Assembly: GCA_024680695.1 (NCBI GenBank) | Contig: JAILBW010000207.1 | Location: 1 to 47,090, forward strand | Source: Bacteroidaceae bacterium | GTDB lineage: Bacteria > Bacteroidota > Bacteroidia > Bacteroidales > Bacteroidaceae | Direction: 5' to 3' | DNA length: 47,090 nt | In this document: one piece after another, positions 1-8,650 of the stretch | Numbering within the stretch: position 1 is the stretch's first letter | Layout: every line of letters starts with the position of its first letter | Notes under the pieces: model-generated | Told to the model about the DNA's origin: nothing | What the model saw: only the letters and a program-made list of their open reading frames with translations | The model's database searches: none | Translations under genes and position numbers: made by a program

Positions 1-1802
1 CCGCTGGCAATATAAGCCTTAATTCCCGACACGCCCGAGAAGTCCAACGCATTGGGGGAGCTGAAGGTGGCAAGACCCGAACTGCCGACATTCACCACAT
101 TGGGATTAACAAACTCTACAATCTCCTTGAAGTCTTTCCAACACTCCGCTCTCTCGTAAGCCGCCTTGCTCCCAGCGGGGACATAGAGTGTAGCATTGGC
201 GCAGTTGGAGAAGGTTTCGGATGATATTATCTCGACTGGAGTGGGATTCTCCACCGTTACAGAAGAGAGATTCGAGCATCTAGAGAACGCACCCTCTCCG
301 ATGCTTGTCACGCTCGAGGGAATGGTTACGGAGGTAAGGCTCTCACAGCCATAGAACGCGCCGCCTCCGATGCTTGTCACACCTTCGGGGATTACAGATT
401 CCTTACAGCCCTGAATCAGGGTATTGCTCGCTGTTTCAATAATGGCATTGCAATTGTCCCTTGAATCATAAACTGGATTGCCACTCTCTACCGTAATAGA
501 TGTCAATCCTGGACATTCTGGGAAAATAGTATTTGGGATATCGTTCACGGTAGAGGGAATGATTACTGAGGTAAGGTTCAAGCAATGGGCGAACGCATTA
601 ACCTCGATGCTTGTCACGCCTTCAGGAATGTTAACAGATGTTAAATCAGTGCAAGCGAATGCTCCTTCACCAATAGTTTCGACACTTGAAGGTAAGGTAA
701 GTGTACCTAAAGGTATACCGGAAAAAGCCCCAGCGCCGATAGTCTTTACTCCATCGGGGATTGTAGATCCCTTACAGCCCTGAACCAGGGTATTGCTCGC
801 TGTTTCAATAATGGCATTACAATTGTTTCTGGAATCATAAACTGCATTGCCTCTCTCTACCGTAATAGATGTCAATCCTATACAACCAGGGAAAACATCT
901 TTAATCTCATTCACACTAGAGGGGATGTTGATAGAGGTAAGACTTGAACAATTGCAAAAAGCCTGAGATCCAATACTCTTCAATCCTTCATTCAAAGTCA
1001 CAGAAGCCAAATCCTCGCACCCAGTGAATGCGCCATCCTCGATGCATTCTACACTTTCGGGTATGACAATGGAGAGAAGAGGGTTTGGACAATACCATTC
1101 TGAAAAAGCTTTACCACCAATAATCTTCACGCCATCTGGAATTATTGTATTTTTGCACCCTTTAATAAGGCGATTTGTTGCAGTCTCGATAATAGCATTG
1201 CAATCATTACGTGAGTCATAAACTGTGTTTCCTTCTGCGACACTGATTGACAGAGCGGGACAGTTTTCGAAGGCGCCATCTCCAATGTTTGTTACGCTTT
1301 TCGGAATTATGATGGAAGTTAATTCGCATCTCACGAAGGCATGCACTCCAATGGAAATCAGACCTTCAGAGAAGGTAATGGAAGTTAGTCCGTAAGCTTC
1401 ATAGAATGCTCCGTCTTCGATTATCTTCACGCTTTCTGGTATTGCGATAGAGCTGAACTGAACAAGGCGAAACGCACAATTGCCGATGTATTCCACGCCC
1501 GAAGGTATGGTCACAGAGGTTAGACTGCACATATTAAATGCAATGTCTGCAATAGCTTTTACCGTATATCCGTTCGCTGTAGATGGAATAGTGACAGCAC
1601 CACTATATTCTTGCGGAATGCAGGTTTCCGTGCCAGTTCCCACCTGACACGTCTTCTCGCTCTCACTGATTACCTTGAAGGTCATGGTCAAATCTTCTAC
1701 GGTGTTGGCCGTAAACACATCTCCGTCTGCGCTCCATACAGGAAGCGTAACAAGCATCGCCACCAGCGATGCCAGTAAAGATTTAATGTTTGTTGTTCTC
1801 AT
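1..1802 (-). CDS. BspA-like leucine-rich-repeat surface protein (C-terminus outside window)
   Basis: Hand translation from the ATG at 1802 gives an open frame to the window edge, about 600 residues. It starts with an export signal (MRTTNIKSLLASLVAMLVTL...WSA) followed by many 23-residue LRR_5 repeats of the type 'LTSVTIPSSVTSIGEGAF'. Three longer modules ending in a 'YDSRNNCNAIIETASNTL' segment recur about every 370-380 bp (near 446, 814 and 1197). After the LRRs come 'YVPAGSKAAYERAECW' and a module with 'GSSGLATFSSPNALDFSG' at the window edge. Treponema pallidum/BspA-type LRR proteins are exported and often mediate adhesion or matrix binding; that role is inferred here. The gene is more AT-rich than the housekeeping genes. 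A structured leader lies upstream. The C-terminus, and any sorting signal, is not visible. Confidence 0.88.
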   Translation of the reverse strand, partial: MRTTNIKSLLASLVAMLVTLPVWSADGDVFTANTVEDLTMTFKVISESEKTCQVGTGTETCIPQEYSGAVTIPSTANGYTVKAIADIAFNMCSLTSVTIPSGVEYIGNCAFRLVQFSSIAIPESVKIIEDGAFYEAYGLTSITFSEGLISIGVHAFVRCELTSIIIPKSVTNIGDGAFENCPALSISVAEGNTVYDSRNDCNAIIETATNRLIKGCKNTIIPDGVKIIGGKAFSEWYCPNPLLSIVIPESVECIEDGAFTGCEDLASVTLNEGLKSIGSQAFCNCSSLTSINIPSSVNEIKDVFPGCIGLTSITVERGNAVYDSRNNCNAIIETASNTLVQGCKGSTIPDGVKTIGAGAFSGIPLGTLTLPSSVETIGEGAFACTDLTSVNIPEGVTSIEVNAFAHCLNLTSVIIPSTVNDIPNTIFPECPGLTSITVESGNPVYDSRDNCNAIIETASNTLIQGCKESVIPEGVTSIGGGAFYGCESLTSVTIPSSVTSIGEGAFSRCSNLSSVTVENPTPVEIISSETFSNCANATLYVPAGSKAAYERAECWKDFKEIVEFVNPNVVNVGSSGLATFSSPNALDFSGVSGIKAYIAS

Positions 1803-1846
1803 AATTAATAATGTTTAGTTGTTTGTTATGTTATCTGTTTACACAC

Positions 1847-1943
1847 AAAAAAAACGTGGACTTCATCGTCTACGTTTACTGAGGTATCGCCAAACACCAT
1901 TGCACCATCAACGAGTAAAAGCCCACGCCGAATCGACGTGAGC
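1847..1943 (-). promoter_or_regulatory. Structured leader with terminator-like hairpin ahead of the LRR gene
   Basis: Read on the minus strand, three stems lie between 1943 and 1847, upstream of the ATG at 1802. The first (1943-1921) has 10-bp arms with a 3-nt loop and two G-U pairs. These pair only on the minus strand, since the plus strand would have A-C mismatches, which indicates the transcribed strand. The second (1898-1883) is GGUGU/AUACC around a 6-nt loop. The third (about 1877-1852) is ACGTAGAC/GTCCACGT with one A-C mismatch, followed directly by eight T (1854-1847). The last is a terminator-like hairpin 45 nt before the start codon, so transcription attenuation is plausible. Short frames starting at 1908 and 1900 cross or abut the hairpin. 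No clear Bacteroidetes promoter was seen upstream. Function is inferred. Confidence 0.5.
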
Positions 1944-2085
1944 ATCCTATCTTCTTCTCTTGGTGCTTACTTATTATATTGGCGATTTTCAGTAAACAAG
2001 ATCTAAGCGGACGCTTTGTCTATATGTCTAATCTTTTGTTTATTTTGTCATAGGCAAATCATATTTGTTGGTGAATAATGTATGA

Positions 2086-2217
2086 TTAGTTGTCAAACGG
2101 AATCAATTCATAAAGATGAACAAGGAAATAGAGGCGCATAGAAGTTATGCCGAAGTGCTTCTGCAGTTCATCAGCATGACTCTTTAGGATTTCTATACAT
2201 TCTCGTTTCGTTTTCAT
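2086..2217 (-). pseudogene. Remnant of an MNT-type nucleotidyltransferase (N-terminus only)
   Basis: The 43-codon frame begins MKTKRECIEILKSHADELQ and continues KHFGITSMRLY. This matches the N-terminus of small minimal nucleotidyltransferases (MNT antitoxin family), where the next residues should be the FGSxARGE catalytic motif. Here the frame runs instead into FLVHLYELIPFDN and stops, so the active site (GS and DxD) and the rest of the domain are absent. No HEPN-like partner is recognisable nearby. It looks like the stub left after deletion of an MNT(-HEPN) module. The family call is from remembered sequence patterns, not a search. Confidence 0.5.
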
Positions 2218-2588
2218 TGTCAAAACCAGCCTTCTAACGTTCTTGCATTGCAAAAGTACAAAGAATTTCTGTAGGAGCAAAGCGGAAAGGATTTTTTTTT
2301 GCGGGTAACGCTATTACCTATTACCTTGATATTCTCTCTCGCGCGTGCGCGCACACTAAGAGTTTTTCCTCAAAAAAACTGCGGAACCTACACCCGTTCA
2401 TATTAATCGACTGAATGACTGAATACTGCATGGGTGTAAGTTCTGGTGTAAGCAAGGCAAAAGGTGTAGGTTTTGCCTACATTTTTCCCTTGTCAAAAGC
2501 ATTTTCCTTTCTTTCTTTTCTTTCTGCGGGACAATACCGACGAGTTTTAAATCGTCACGCAGAAATCACAGAAACCGCAGAAAGGGAC

Positions 2589-2676
2589 GGAACGACAGCA
2601 AGCAGAAGCCGATGCGGCAGCAAGCAGAAGCCGATGCGGCAGCAAGCAGGAGCCGATGCGGCAGCAAGCAGATTGT
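2589..2676. repeat. 22-bp tandem repeat array A (4 units)
   Basis: Four head-to-tail units of exactly 22 bp (2589-2610, 2611-2632, 2633-2654, 2655-2676). Each carries the core CAGCAAGCAG followed by AAGCC or GAGCC, with GATGCGG before the core in units 2-4. The period is not a multiple of three, so this is not a coding repeat. The same core and period recur at 12544, 24083 and 35295. Confidence 0.92.
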
Positions 2677-2790
2677 TGTCGGACGCATTCATTTCGATTT
2701 TTACATGATTTTCTTTTTTTCTCGCGAGATTCCCTTGATGCATTGCAAGTAGCTGGATATAAAAATATTATGTGGAGGGAGTCTATTTTT

Positions 2791-2940
2791 AAGACCTCCC
2801 TAAGACCTCCCTGACACTTCCCTAAGACCTCCTTGGCTTTCCGATGACAGAAGTATGGGAAAAAAGGTGGTACCTTTGGCTTACCATGAGAGGGAGGTGT
2901 TAGGGAGGTGTTAGGGAGGTGTTGAAACAACACCTCCCTA
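2791..2940. repeat. Opposed 11-bp tandem arrays ending in a 12-bp hairpin
   Basis: At 2791-2834 four 11-bp units of the type AAGACCTCCCT (the third and fourth diverged) stand in tandem. At 2891-2923 three perfect 11-bp units AGGGAGGTGTT follow in the opposite sense. The last merges into a perfect 12-bp inverted repeat, TAGGGAGGTGTT (2912-2923) and AACACCTCCCTA (2929-2940), with loop GAAAC. The two arrays can also pair with each other across about 55 bp. An 11-bp period is close to one DNA turn. Confidence 0.85.
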
Positions 2941-3002
2941 TTGTAAGATGCTTGTTTAAAGTAAGTTATGTAGAGTGATGGAGGTGTGGGGGTGAAAACA
3001 AC

Positions 3003-3077
3003 AGTCAACTAAAAAAAGTTTTAACGTTTAACCGAGTCAACTAATCTTAGGGTTTAGACAAACAAGTAGTCAACCAA
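3003..3077. repeat. Three spaced direct repeats AGTCAACYAA
   Basis: AGTCAACTAA at 3003-3012 and 3035-3044, and AGTCAACCAA at 3068-3077, are spaced 32 and 33 bp, about three helical turns. They lie just beyond the 3' end of engB. The role is unknown; such spacing suits repeated protein binding or decayed tandem repeats. Confidence 0.6.
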
Positions 3078-3162
3078 AACCAGTACACTACAGTTTGTCT
3101 TTCTAAGGAAAGACACATCTCATGAATAGAAAGATGAATATGGCGGGCGAGAGGGGATGCCC

Positions 3163-3765
3163 TCAGAGGCTCATGGAGCGGTTGATTCCGTCGATGTAGT
3201 CGAGCAGTTCGTCGCGCCCCAGTTTGTTCTGGGAACTGGTGACGAAATGAGGGGGCAGTTCTTCCCATTGCTCCTCGAGCACCTGCAGGAAACGCGACAC
3301 GCTGGCCTCGGTCTTTGCGTGCGACTGCTTGTCGGCCTTCGTGAAGACGATGGCGAACGGCACGCCGTTCTCGCCCAGCCAAGTGATGAAGTCGAGGTCG
3401 ATGCGTTGTGGCTCGAGGCGCACATCGATGAGCACGAAGAGGCAGGTCATCTGCTCGCGACGCAGGATGTAGCCCGAGATCATGCGTTTCAGCGTCTCCT
3501 GCTCGCGTTTGCCGCGTTTGGCATAGCCGTAGCCGGGGAGGTCGACCAAGTGCCATTGGTCGTTGATGCGGAAGTAGTTGATGAGGAGGGTCTTGCCGGG
3601 AGTGGACGAGGTCTTGGCCAGACGCGAGTGGTTTGTCAGCATGTTTATGAGGCTCGACTTGCCCACATTGCTGCGTCCGATGAAGGCATACTCGGGCACC
3701 GAGGTGGGCGGACATTGCTCCACACGGGGACTGCTGACGAGAAATTCCGAACTGTTTATTTGCAT
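3163..3765 (-). CDS. engB: Ribosome-biogenesis GTPase EngB (YihA/YsxC)
   Basis: 200 residues, the usual length for EngB/YsxC, a TRAFAC-class GTPase needed for large ribosomal subunit assembly. Visible motifs: G1 P-loop GRSNVGKSS (30-38), a switch I region with the threonines of SSTPGKT (53-59), G3 DLPGYGYAK (75-83), the G4 motif TKAD near residue 142, and a C-terminal G5-like TSSQNKLG. It starts 27 bp after the DUF3078 stop on the same strand, so the two are probably co-transcribed. Nothing unusual in the protein. Confidence 0.96.
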   Translation of the reverse strand: MQINSSEFLVSSPRVEQCPPTSVPEYAFIGRSNVGKSSLINMLTNHSRLAKTSSTPGKTLLINYFRINDQWHLVDLPGYGYAKRGKREQETLKRMISGYILRREQMTCLFVLIDVRLEPQRIDLDFITWLGENGVPFAIVFTKADKQSHAKTEASVSRFLQVLEEQWEELPPHFVTSSQNKLGRDELLDYIDGINRSMSL

Positions 3766-3792
3766 AGATGTGCGGTAGAGAGGCGAGGGAGG

Positions 3793-5094
3793 TTAGAAAC
3801 TGTAGCTCATGCCCAGACCCAAGTCCTCGGCCAGACGTACGCCCTTGTTAGTCTTCACTATGTCGTCGAAGGTGGGATGGACGTTCAGCGTGGCGTTGAG
3901 GTACTTGTTGATGGAGAACGTGAGGGTGTTCGTCCAGTCGAACTGCGTCTTGTGCAGGTTGCTGAACCAATAGAAGCGTCCGGCCCATCGCACCTGCGGC
4001 ATGATGGCCCAAGCGTAGGTGAGCGTCGCCGTGGGACCGAAGGCGTGCGTCGAATGATGTCCGGGGCGCACGCCATAGCGGGCAACGAGGCTCTCGCGCT
4101 GCACATACCTTATATTATAAGCCAAGGGGGCTACGGTAAGCGCTCCGGTGAAGCGTTTCTTCTTCCCCAATGCGTAGGTGTAGGTCATACCGGGACCGAT
4201 GGTGACGTCGAGCGGCGAGAGGCAGTCCTCGTACACCTTGTCGGTATTGGGCGAATAGTTGGGCACCACCTTGGTGGAGATGCGGACGGTAGCGGTATAC
4301 GAGAGCGTCTTCCACGCCTTCAGGCCGGCATTCGTCGAATAGACTATCTGGTTGTTGGTGGGACGGAACGTACGGTTCTTGTCCGTCTTGCTCGTCTGGA
4401 ATCCCAAGCGGAAGTCCAGGTTGTTCGTCCAGGTGAAGCGCTTCTCGTCGTTGTAGTTTGCATTCAGGATGATGGTGGTGAGGCCCGAGTATTTGTTCTC
4501 TCCGCCCGGCCAGTTGTGCGAATAGGCATACTGGGTGAAGTTGAGCGAGGTGCTGCCAGGGAACTTCCAGAAGTTGGGACGGCGCGTCTTCACCTCGACG
4601 GTATCCTCGGCCTCGGGTGTCAGGCTCACGCTACCCACCTTGCTGGCCAGCTGGTCCTCGGTATGTATCTTCTCGGCCAAGTCTTCGCGCAGCAGGCCCT
4701 GCTCCTTGATCGTAGCCTCGGTCTGCTCCACCAGGGCGGGAGTCTCCACATAGAGCCGCGCCAGCGAACGGTTCGCCATCTGGAGGTGCTGCAAGTGGGG
4801 GTCGTCGGAAAGCACGTTGCCCTCGCTGATCACTTGGTGCATCGGGGCGGAATACAACGTAGGCACGGAGAGCACCTGAAAGACGTAGGCATCGGGAAGT
4901 GTGCCAGCGTCGTGCGCCCGTTCGTTGGCAGCCTCGCGTTGGTCAACGAGGAACTGCAATGCAGCATGGTACTGGTTGGCTATCGAAACCGTCACGGAGT
5001 CGATGGTCACGCTCCCGTCGTCCACGGCCTGAGCATGGCTCATTAGTGGGAGAAACGAGAGGACGAATGCTGATAGAAAAGAGCGTTTCATCAT
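3793..5094 (-). CDS. DUF3078 outer-membrane-type protein
   Basis: 433 residues with a clear signal peptide (MMKRSFLSAFVLSFLPLMSHAQA). The second half has the DUF3078 pattern: 'FWKFPGSTSLNFTQYAYSHNW', alternating aromatic beta-strands such as 'FTWTNNLDFRLGFQTSKTDKN', and a terminal strand ending GLGMSYSF, typical of an outer-membrane beta-barrel with a C-terminal aromatic. The family is Bacteroidetes-specific and has no established function. Residues 30-150 are helical and lie before the barrel. It is first in a two-gene unit with engB and diverges from yidC. A -7 element TATCTTTG reads on the minus strand at 5135-5128. Confidence 0.8.
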   Translation of the reverse strand: MMKRSFLSAFVLSFLPLMSHAQAVDDGSVTIDSVTVSIANQYHAALQFLVDQREAANERAHDAGTLPDAYVFQVLSVPTLYSAPMHQVISEGNVLSDDPHLQHLQMANRSLARLYVETPALVEQTEATIKEQGLLREDLAEKIHTEDQLASKVGSVSLTPEAEDTVEVKTRRPNFWKFPGSTSLNFTQYAYSHNWPGGENKYSGLTTIILNANYNDEKRFTWTNNLDFRLGFQTSKTDKNRTFRPTNNQIVYSTNAGLKAWKTLSYTATVRISTKVVPNYSPNTDKVYEDCLSPLDVTIGPGMTYTYALGKKKRFTGALTVAPLAYNIRYVQRESLVARYGVRPGHHSTHAFGPTATLTYAWAIMPQVRWAGRFYWFSNLHKTQFDWTNTLTFSINKYLNATLNVHPTFDDIVKTNKGVRLAEDLGLGMSYSF

Positions 5095-5127
5095 TCAGAA
5101 ATAGGTCTGTAGGTCCAAAAAACAAAG

Positions 5128-5135
5128 CAAAGATA
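5128..5135 (-). promoter_or_regulatory. -7 element for the DUF3078-engB unit
   Basis: The minus strand reads TATCTTTG, an exact TAnnTTTG, 34 bp ahead of the ATG at 5094. No good TTTG was found at -33, so this is a partial match to the Bacteroidetes primary sigma consensus. Confidence 0.5.
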
Positions 5136-5179
5136 CGCATTTTTCGCCGTAAGATGGGTAAGATGTGAAGTTTTTTTCT

Positions 5180-5187
5180 TAATTTTG
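5180..5187 (+). promoter_or_regulatory. -7 element for yidC
   Basis: TAATTTTG, an exact TAnnTTTG, 67 bp before the yidC ATG and back to back with the divergent DUF3078 promoter. The -33 box is not recognisable. Confidence 0.5.
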
Positions 5188-5254
5188 CGGCTTAATAGAA
5201 CATATCGGAGCAAAATAACCCCCAGAATCAACAAAACATCGTAAAGAAACGACT

Positions 5255-7123
5255 ATGGACAAGAATACCATCACAGGATTCGTTCTGATTACAATCGTGG
5301 TTGTCGCCTTCAGCTGGTTCAGCCGTCCCAGCGAGGCCGAACTGAGACAGAGACAGGAACAGGACAGCATTGCAGCCGTCATGCGCGAACAGGCCGAGAA
5401 GGACATCGAGGAACGACTGGCTGCAGCCACGCCCGAGACGCCGGCTCCGGCCGACAGCGCCTCCATATTCTTCGCCCGACGCGAGGGGCAGGAACAGGAA
5501 ATCGTGCTGGAGAACAACGTGGTCAAGGTCGTGCTGAGCACTCTTGGCGGTACCGTCGAGAGCGTCGAGCTGAAGGGCTACGACAGCCGCTACGGAGGCA
5601 ACGTGACGCTGCTCACCCGCAAAGATGCCCAGATGAGCTTCGCACTCGAAGGCAAGCAGGAGAACATCATCACCTCCGACTACTACTTCCGCCCGGAGGC
5701 CCAGACCGACTCGAGCGTCACCATGATGCTGGACCAACCCGGAAAATACATCGCCATCGCCTACACCCTGCATGCCGACACCTACATGATGAACATCCAC
5801 ATCACGACCGGCGGACTGAGCGGCTTCTTCTCGCCCAGCACAAAGACGATGACCGTGAACTGGATAGACCGCATCGTACAGCAGGAGAAGGGCTACGACT
5901 TCGAGAACCGATTCAGCAGCCTGACGTACAAGAAGACGGACAAGGGCACCAAGCACCTGAAGGAAACGAGCAACGACGAGAAGCAGCTGGACATGCCGCT
6001 CGACTGGATTGCCTTCAAGAACCAGTTCTTCAGCGCAGTACTGATTGCCCCGGACAACTTTACCGACGCCCATCTGACTAGCATACAGGAAACGGAGAAG
6101 AAGTCGGGATTCCTGAAGACCTACGAGGCCGAGGCCAAGACAGCCTTCGACCCCAGCGGAAGCCAGCCCACAAGGCTGCAGATGTACCTCGGGCCGAACG
6201 ACTTCCACAAGCTGAAGGCACACAACAAGCTGACCATGACCGACAAGCATCTCGAACTGGAGGAACTCGTCGATCTGGGATGGCCCCTCTTCCGTTGGAT
6301 CAACCGTTGGTTTATCATCTACCTGTTCGACTGGCTTACGGCCTTTGGCCTTCCCATGGGCATAGTGCTGGCCCTGCTCACCATCATCGTGAAGACACTC
6401 GTCTATCCCACCACAAAGAAGAGCTTCATGAGCAGCGCCAAGATGCGCGTCCTCAAGCCACAGATCGACGCCCTGAACAAGAAATACCCCAAACAGGAGG
6501 ATGCCATGAAGAAGCAGCAGGAGATGATGCAGATCTACAGCCAGTACGGCGTGAGCCCGATGGGAGGCTGCCTGCCGATGCTCATACAGACGCCCATCTG
6601 GATTGCCCTCTTCAACTTCGTGCCCAACGCCATCGAGCTGCGCGGACAAAGCTTCCTATGGGCCAACGACCTGAGCGCCTACGACGATGTCATCCGTTGG
6701 GGCAAGGACCTGTGGCTCATCGGCGACCACCTGAGCCTCTTCTGCATCCTGTTCAGCGCCACGAACCTCGTCAACACCTGGATCTCCATGCGCCAGCAGC
6801 AGAACCAGCTCACGGGCGACCAAGCGCAGCAGATGAAGATGATGCAATACATGATGTACTTCATGCCACTCATGTTCTTCTTCGTCTTCAACAACTACAG
6901 CTCCGGACTCTGCTACTACTACTTCCTCTCCGGCCTGCTGAACATCATCATGATGTGGTACCTGCGCAAGACGACCGACGACCGCAAGTTGCTGGCCAAG
7001 CTGGAGGCCTACCGCGAGCAGCACAAGAACGACCCGAAGAAGACGTCCGGCATGGCAGCCCGACTGGAAGCCCTGCAGAAACAGGCCCAGATGATGGAGG
7101 AACAGCGACGCAAACAAAAGTAA
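5255..7123 (+). CDS. yidC: Membrane protein insertase YidC
   Basis: 622 residues. One N-terminal transmembrane segment (about 6-21) is followed by a charged, coiled-coil-prone stretch and the large periplasmic beta domain (about 80-340). The conserved Oxa1/YidC five-helix core runs from about 350 to 580, with an amphipathic coiled stretch (KMRVLKPQIDALNKKYPKQ), 'GVSPMGGCLPMLIQTPIWIALF' split around the conserved proline/glycine, and 'MMYFMPLMFFFVFNNYSSGL'. The tail is basic (EEQRRKQK). YidC inserts and folds inner-membrane proteins with or without SecYEG. The DUF1846 gene starts 22 bp downstream on the same strand. The start at 5255 is supported by the promoter at 5180. Confidence 0.97.
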   Translation: MDKNTITGFVLITIVVVAFSWFSRPSEAELRQRQEQDSIAAVMREQAEKDIEERLAAATPETPAPADSASIFFARREGQEQEIVLENNVVKVVLSTLGGTVESVELKGYDSRYGGNVTLLTRKDAQMSFALEGKQENIITSDYYFRPEAQTDSSVTMMLDQPGKYIAIAYTLHADTYMMNIHITTGGLSGFFSPSTKTMTVNWIDRIVQQEKGYDFENRFSSLTYKKTDKGTKHLKETSNDEKQLDMPLDWIAFKNQFFSAVLIAPDNFTDAHLTSIQETEKKSGFLKTYEAEAKTAFDPSGSQPTRLQMYLGPNDFHKLKAHNKLTMTDKHLELEELVDLGWPLFRWINRWFIIYLFDWLTAFGLPMGIVLALLTIIVKTLVYPTTKKSFMSSAKMRVLKPQIDALNKKYPKQEDAMKKQQEMMQIYSQYGVSPMGGCLPMLIQTPIWIALFNFVPNAIELRGQSFLWANDLSAYDDVIRWGKDLWLIGDHLSLFCILFSATNLVNTWISMRQQQNQLTGDQAQQMKMMQYMMYFMPLMFFFVFNNYSSGLCYYYFLSGLLNIIMMWYLRKTTDDRKLLAKLEAYREQHKNDPKKTSGMAARLEALQKQAQMMEEQRRKQK

Positions 7124-7144
7124 CGGCCAACATTCGACCACACC

Positions 7145-8608
7145 ATGAAAATAGGATTCGACAACGAGAAGTATCTCAAGATTCAGTCGGAGCAGATACG
7201 CAAGCGCATCGCTGAATTCGACGGCAAACTCTACCTCGAGCTCGGCGGCAAGTTGTTCGACGACCACCATGCCTCGCGCGTTCTGCCAGGCTTCAAGCCC
7301 GACAGCAAGCTGCGCATGTTCGGACAGTTACGCGACAGCATCGAGATCGTCATCGTCATCAGCGCCGAAGACATCGAGAAGAACAAGGTCCGTGCCGACT
7401 TGGGCATCACCTACGATGAAGATGTACTCCGCCTGCGCGACGAGTTCCTGAGTCGCAACTTCATGGTGGGCTCGGTAGTAATCACCCACTACAACGGCCA
7501 ACGTACTGCCGACCAGTTCCGCCATCGGCTGGAACGCATGGGGGTCAAGTCGTACTGCCACTATCTCATCGACGGCTATCCGCACAACGTAGAGCTCATC
7601 GCCAGCGACGAGGGCTTCGGCAAGAACGACTATGTCGAGACATCGCGCGAACTGGTCATCGTCACAGCCCCCGGACCCGGCAGCGGCAAGATGGCTGTCT
7701 GCCTGTCGCAGCTCTACAACGAGCACCGACGCGGCATCCGTGCCGGATATGCCAAGTTCGAAACATTCCCCGTATGGAACCTGCCCCTGAAGCATCCCGT
7801 CAACATCGCCTACGAGGCCGCAACTGCCGACCTGAACGACGTGAACATGATCGACCCGTTCCATCTGGATGCGTATGACAAGATTGCTGTCAACTACAAT
7901 CGCGACATCGAGATATTCCCCGTACTGAACGCGCTTTTCGAAGGCATCTACGGAGAGAATCCCTACAAGTCGCCGACGGACATGGGAGTGAACATGGTGG
8001 GATTCTGCATCAGCGACGACGAGGTGTGCTGCAAGGCATCCAAGGACGAGATCATCCGACGCTACTACGACGCCACAAACAAACTGGCCAACGGAGCCGA
8101 CAACGAGGCCGAGGTGCACAAGATTCAGTTGCTCTTCAACCAAGCCAAGATTACGACCGACGACCGACGGATAACCGTGGCAGCCAACGAGCGCAAGCAA
8201 CAGACCAACCAGCCGGCATCGGCAATTGAACTCGAGGACGGCACCATCATCACCGCAAAGACCACCACGCTCCTGGGGTGCAGCGCTGCATTGATTCTGA
8301 ACGCCATCAAGCACCTTGCCGGCATCGGACACGACGTGAAGCTGATTCCGCAGAGCATGATAGAACCGATACAAAAGACCAAGATAGAATATCTGGGAGG
8401 CAACAACCCACGCCTGCACACCGACGAGGTGTTGGTGGCGCTAAGCGTGCTGTCGCAGCACGACGAACAATGCCGTCGCGCCTTGGAACAGCTGCCCAGA
8501 CTGCATGACTGCCAGGTGCACACCACAATCATGCTGGGCGAAGTGGACAGAAAGATTTTCAAGAAACTGGGCTGCGGACTTACATGCGACCCAGTGAGGA
8601 AGAAATAG
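7145..8608 (+). CDS. DUF1846 family protein
   Basis: 487 residues, matching the length of the DUF1846 family. Characteristic stretches are 'MKIGFDNEKYLKIQSEQI', 'RIAEFDGKLYLELGGKL', 'GFKPDSKLRMFGQL', 'TAPGPGSGKMAVCLSQLYN' (a P-loop-like glycine-rich turn near residue 180) and 'YKSPTDMGVNMVGFCISDD'. There is no signal peptide, so it should be cytosolic. Members are known structurally, but no enzymatic role is established as far as I know. It follows yidC by 22 bp and precedes the S9 peptidase by 42 bp, so it is probably co-transcribed; no functional link is obvious. Confidence 0.88.
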   Translation: MKIGFDNEKYLKIQSEQIRKRIAEFDGKLYLELGGKLFDDHHASRVLPGFKPDSKLRMFGQLRDSIEIVIVISAEDIEKNKVRADLGITYDEDVLRLRDEFLSRNFMVGSVVITHYNGQRTADQFRHRLERMGVKSYCHYLIDGYPHNVELIASDEGFGKNDYVETSRELVIVTAPGPGSGKMAVCLSQLYNEHRRGIRAGYAKFETFPVWNLPLKHPVNIAYEAATADLNDVNMIDPFHLDAYDKIAVNYNRDIEIFPVLNALFEGIYGENPYKSPTDMGVNMVGFCISDDEVCCKASKDEIIRRYYDATNKLANGADNEAEVHKIQLLFNQAKITTDDRRITVAANERKQQTNQPASAIELEDGTIITAKTTTLLGCSAALILNAIKHLAGIGHDVKLIPQSMIEPIQKTKIEYLGGNNPRLHTDEVLVALSVLSQHDEQCRRALEQLPRLHDCQVHTTIMLGEVDRKIFKKLGCGLTCDPVRKK

Positions 8609-8650
8609 AGAGAGACCGCTAACCGCTAACCGAAGAACATTTATGCACCT

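Larger units (their letters stand above)
2218..3162. other. Gene-free stretch with repeats, no convincing CDS
   Basis: About 945 bp between the nucleotidyltransferase remnant and the engB stop hold no convincing gene. The frames that exist are low-complexity translations of tandem repeats. The interval contains an alternating purine-pyrimidine stretch (CGCGCGTGCGCGCACAC near 2340), a 22-bp tandem array, two 11-bp tandem arrays in opposite orientation, and three spaced AGTCAAC repeats. A 7-bp hairpin GTCTTTC-TAAG-GAAAGAC at 3097-3114 might end engB transcription but has no T-run. Together with the broken gene this suggests a decayed mobile or accessory segment; that is inference. Confidence 0.55.

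Noticed and set aside
2415..3008. Open frames on both strands across the repeat region
   Set aside because: They are low-complexity translations of the 22-bp and 11-bp repeats, lack any domain pattern and overlap one another.
3157..5046. 629-codon plus-strand open frame
   Set aside because: It is the reverse of engB and the DUF3078 gene; both minus-strand proteins show real motifs and this frame does not. GC-rich codon use creates such long shadows.
5228..6649. 473-codon minus-strand frame opposite yidC
   Set aside because: It is a shadow of yidC; there is no recognisable protein pattern.
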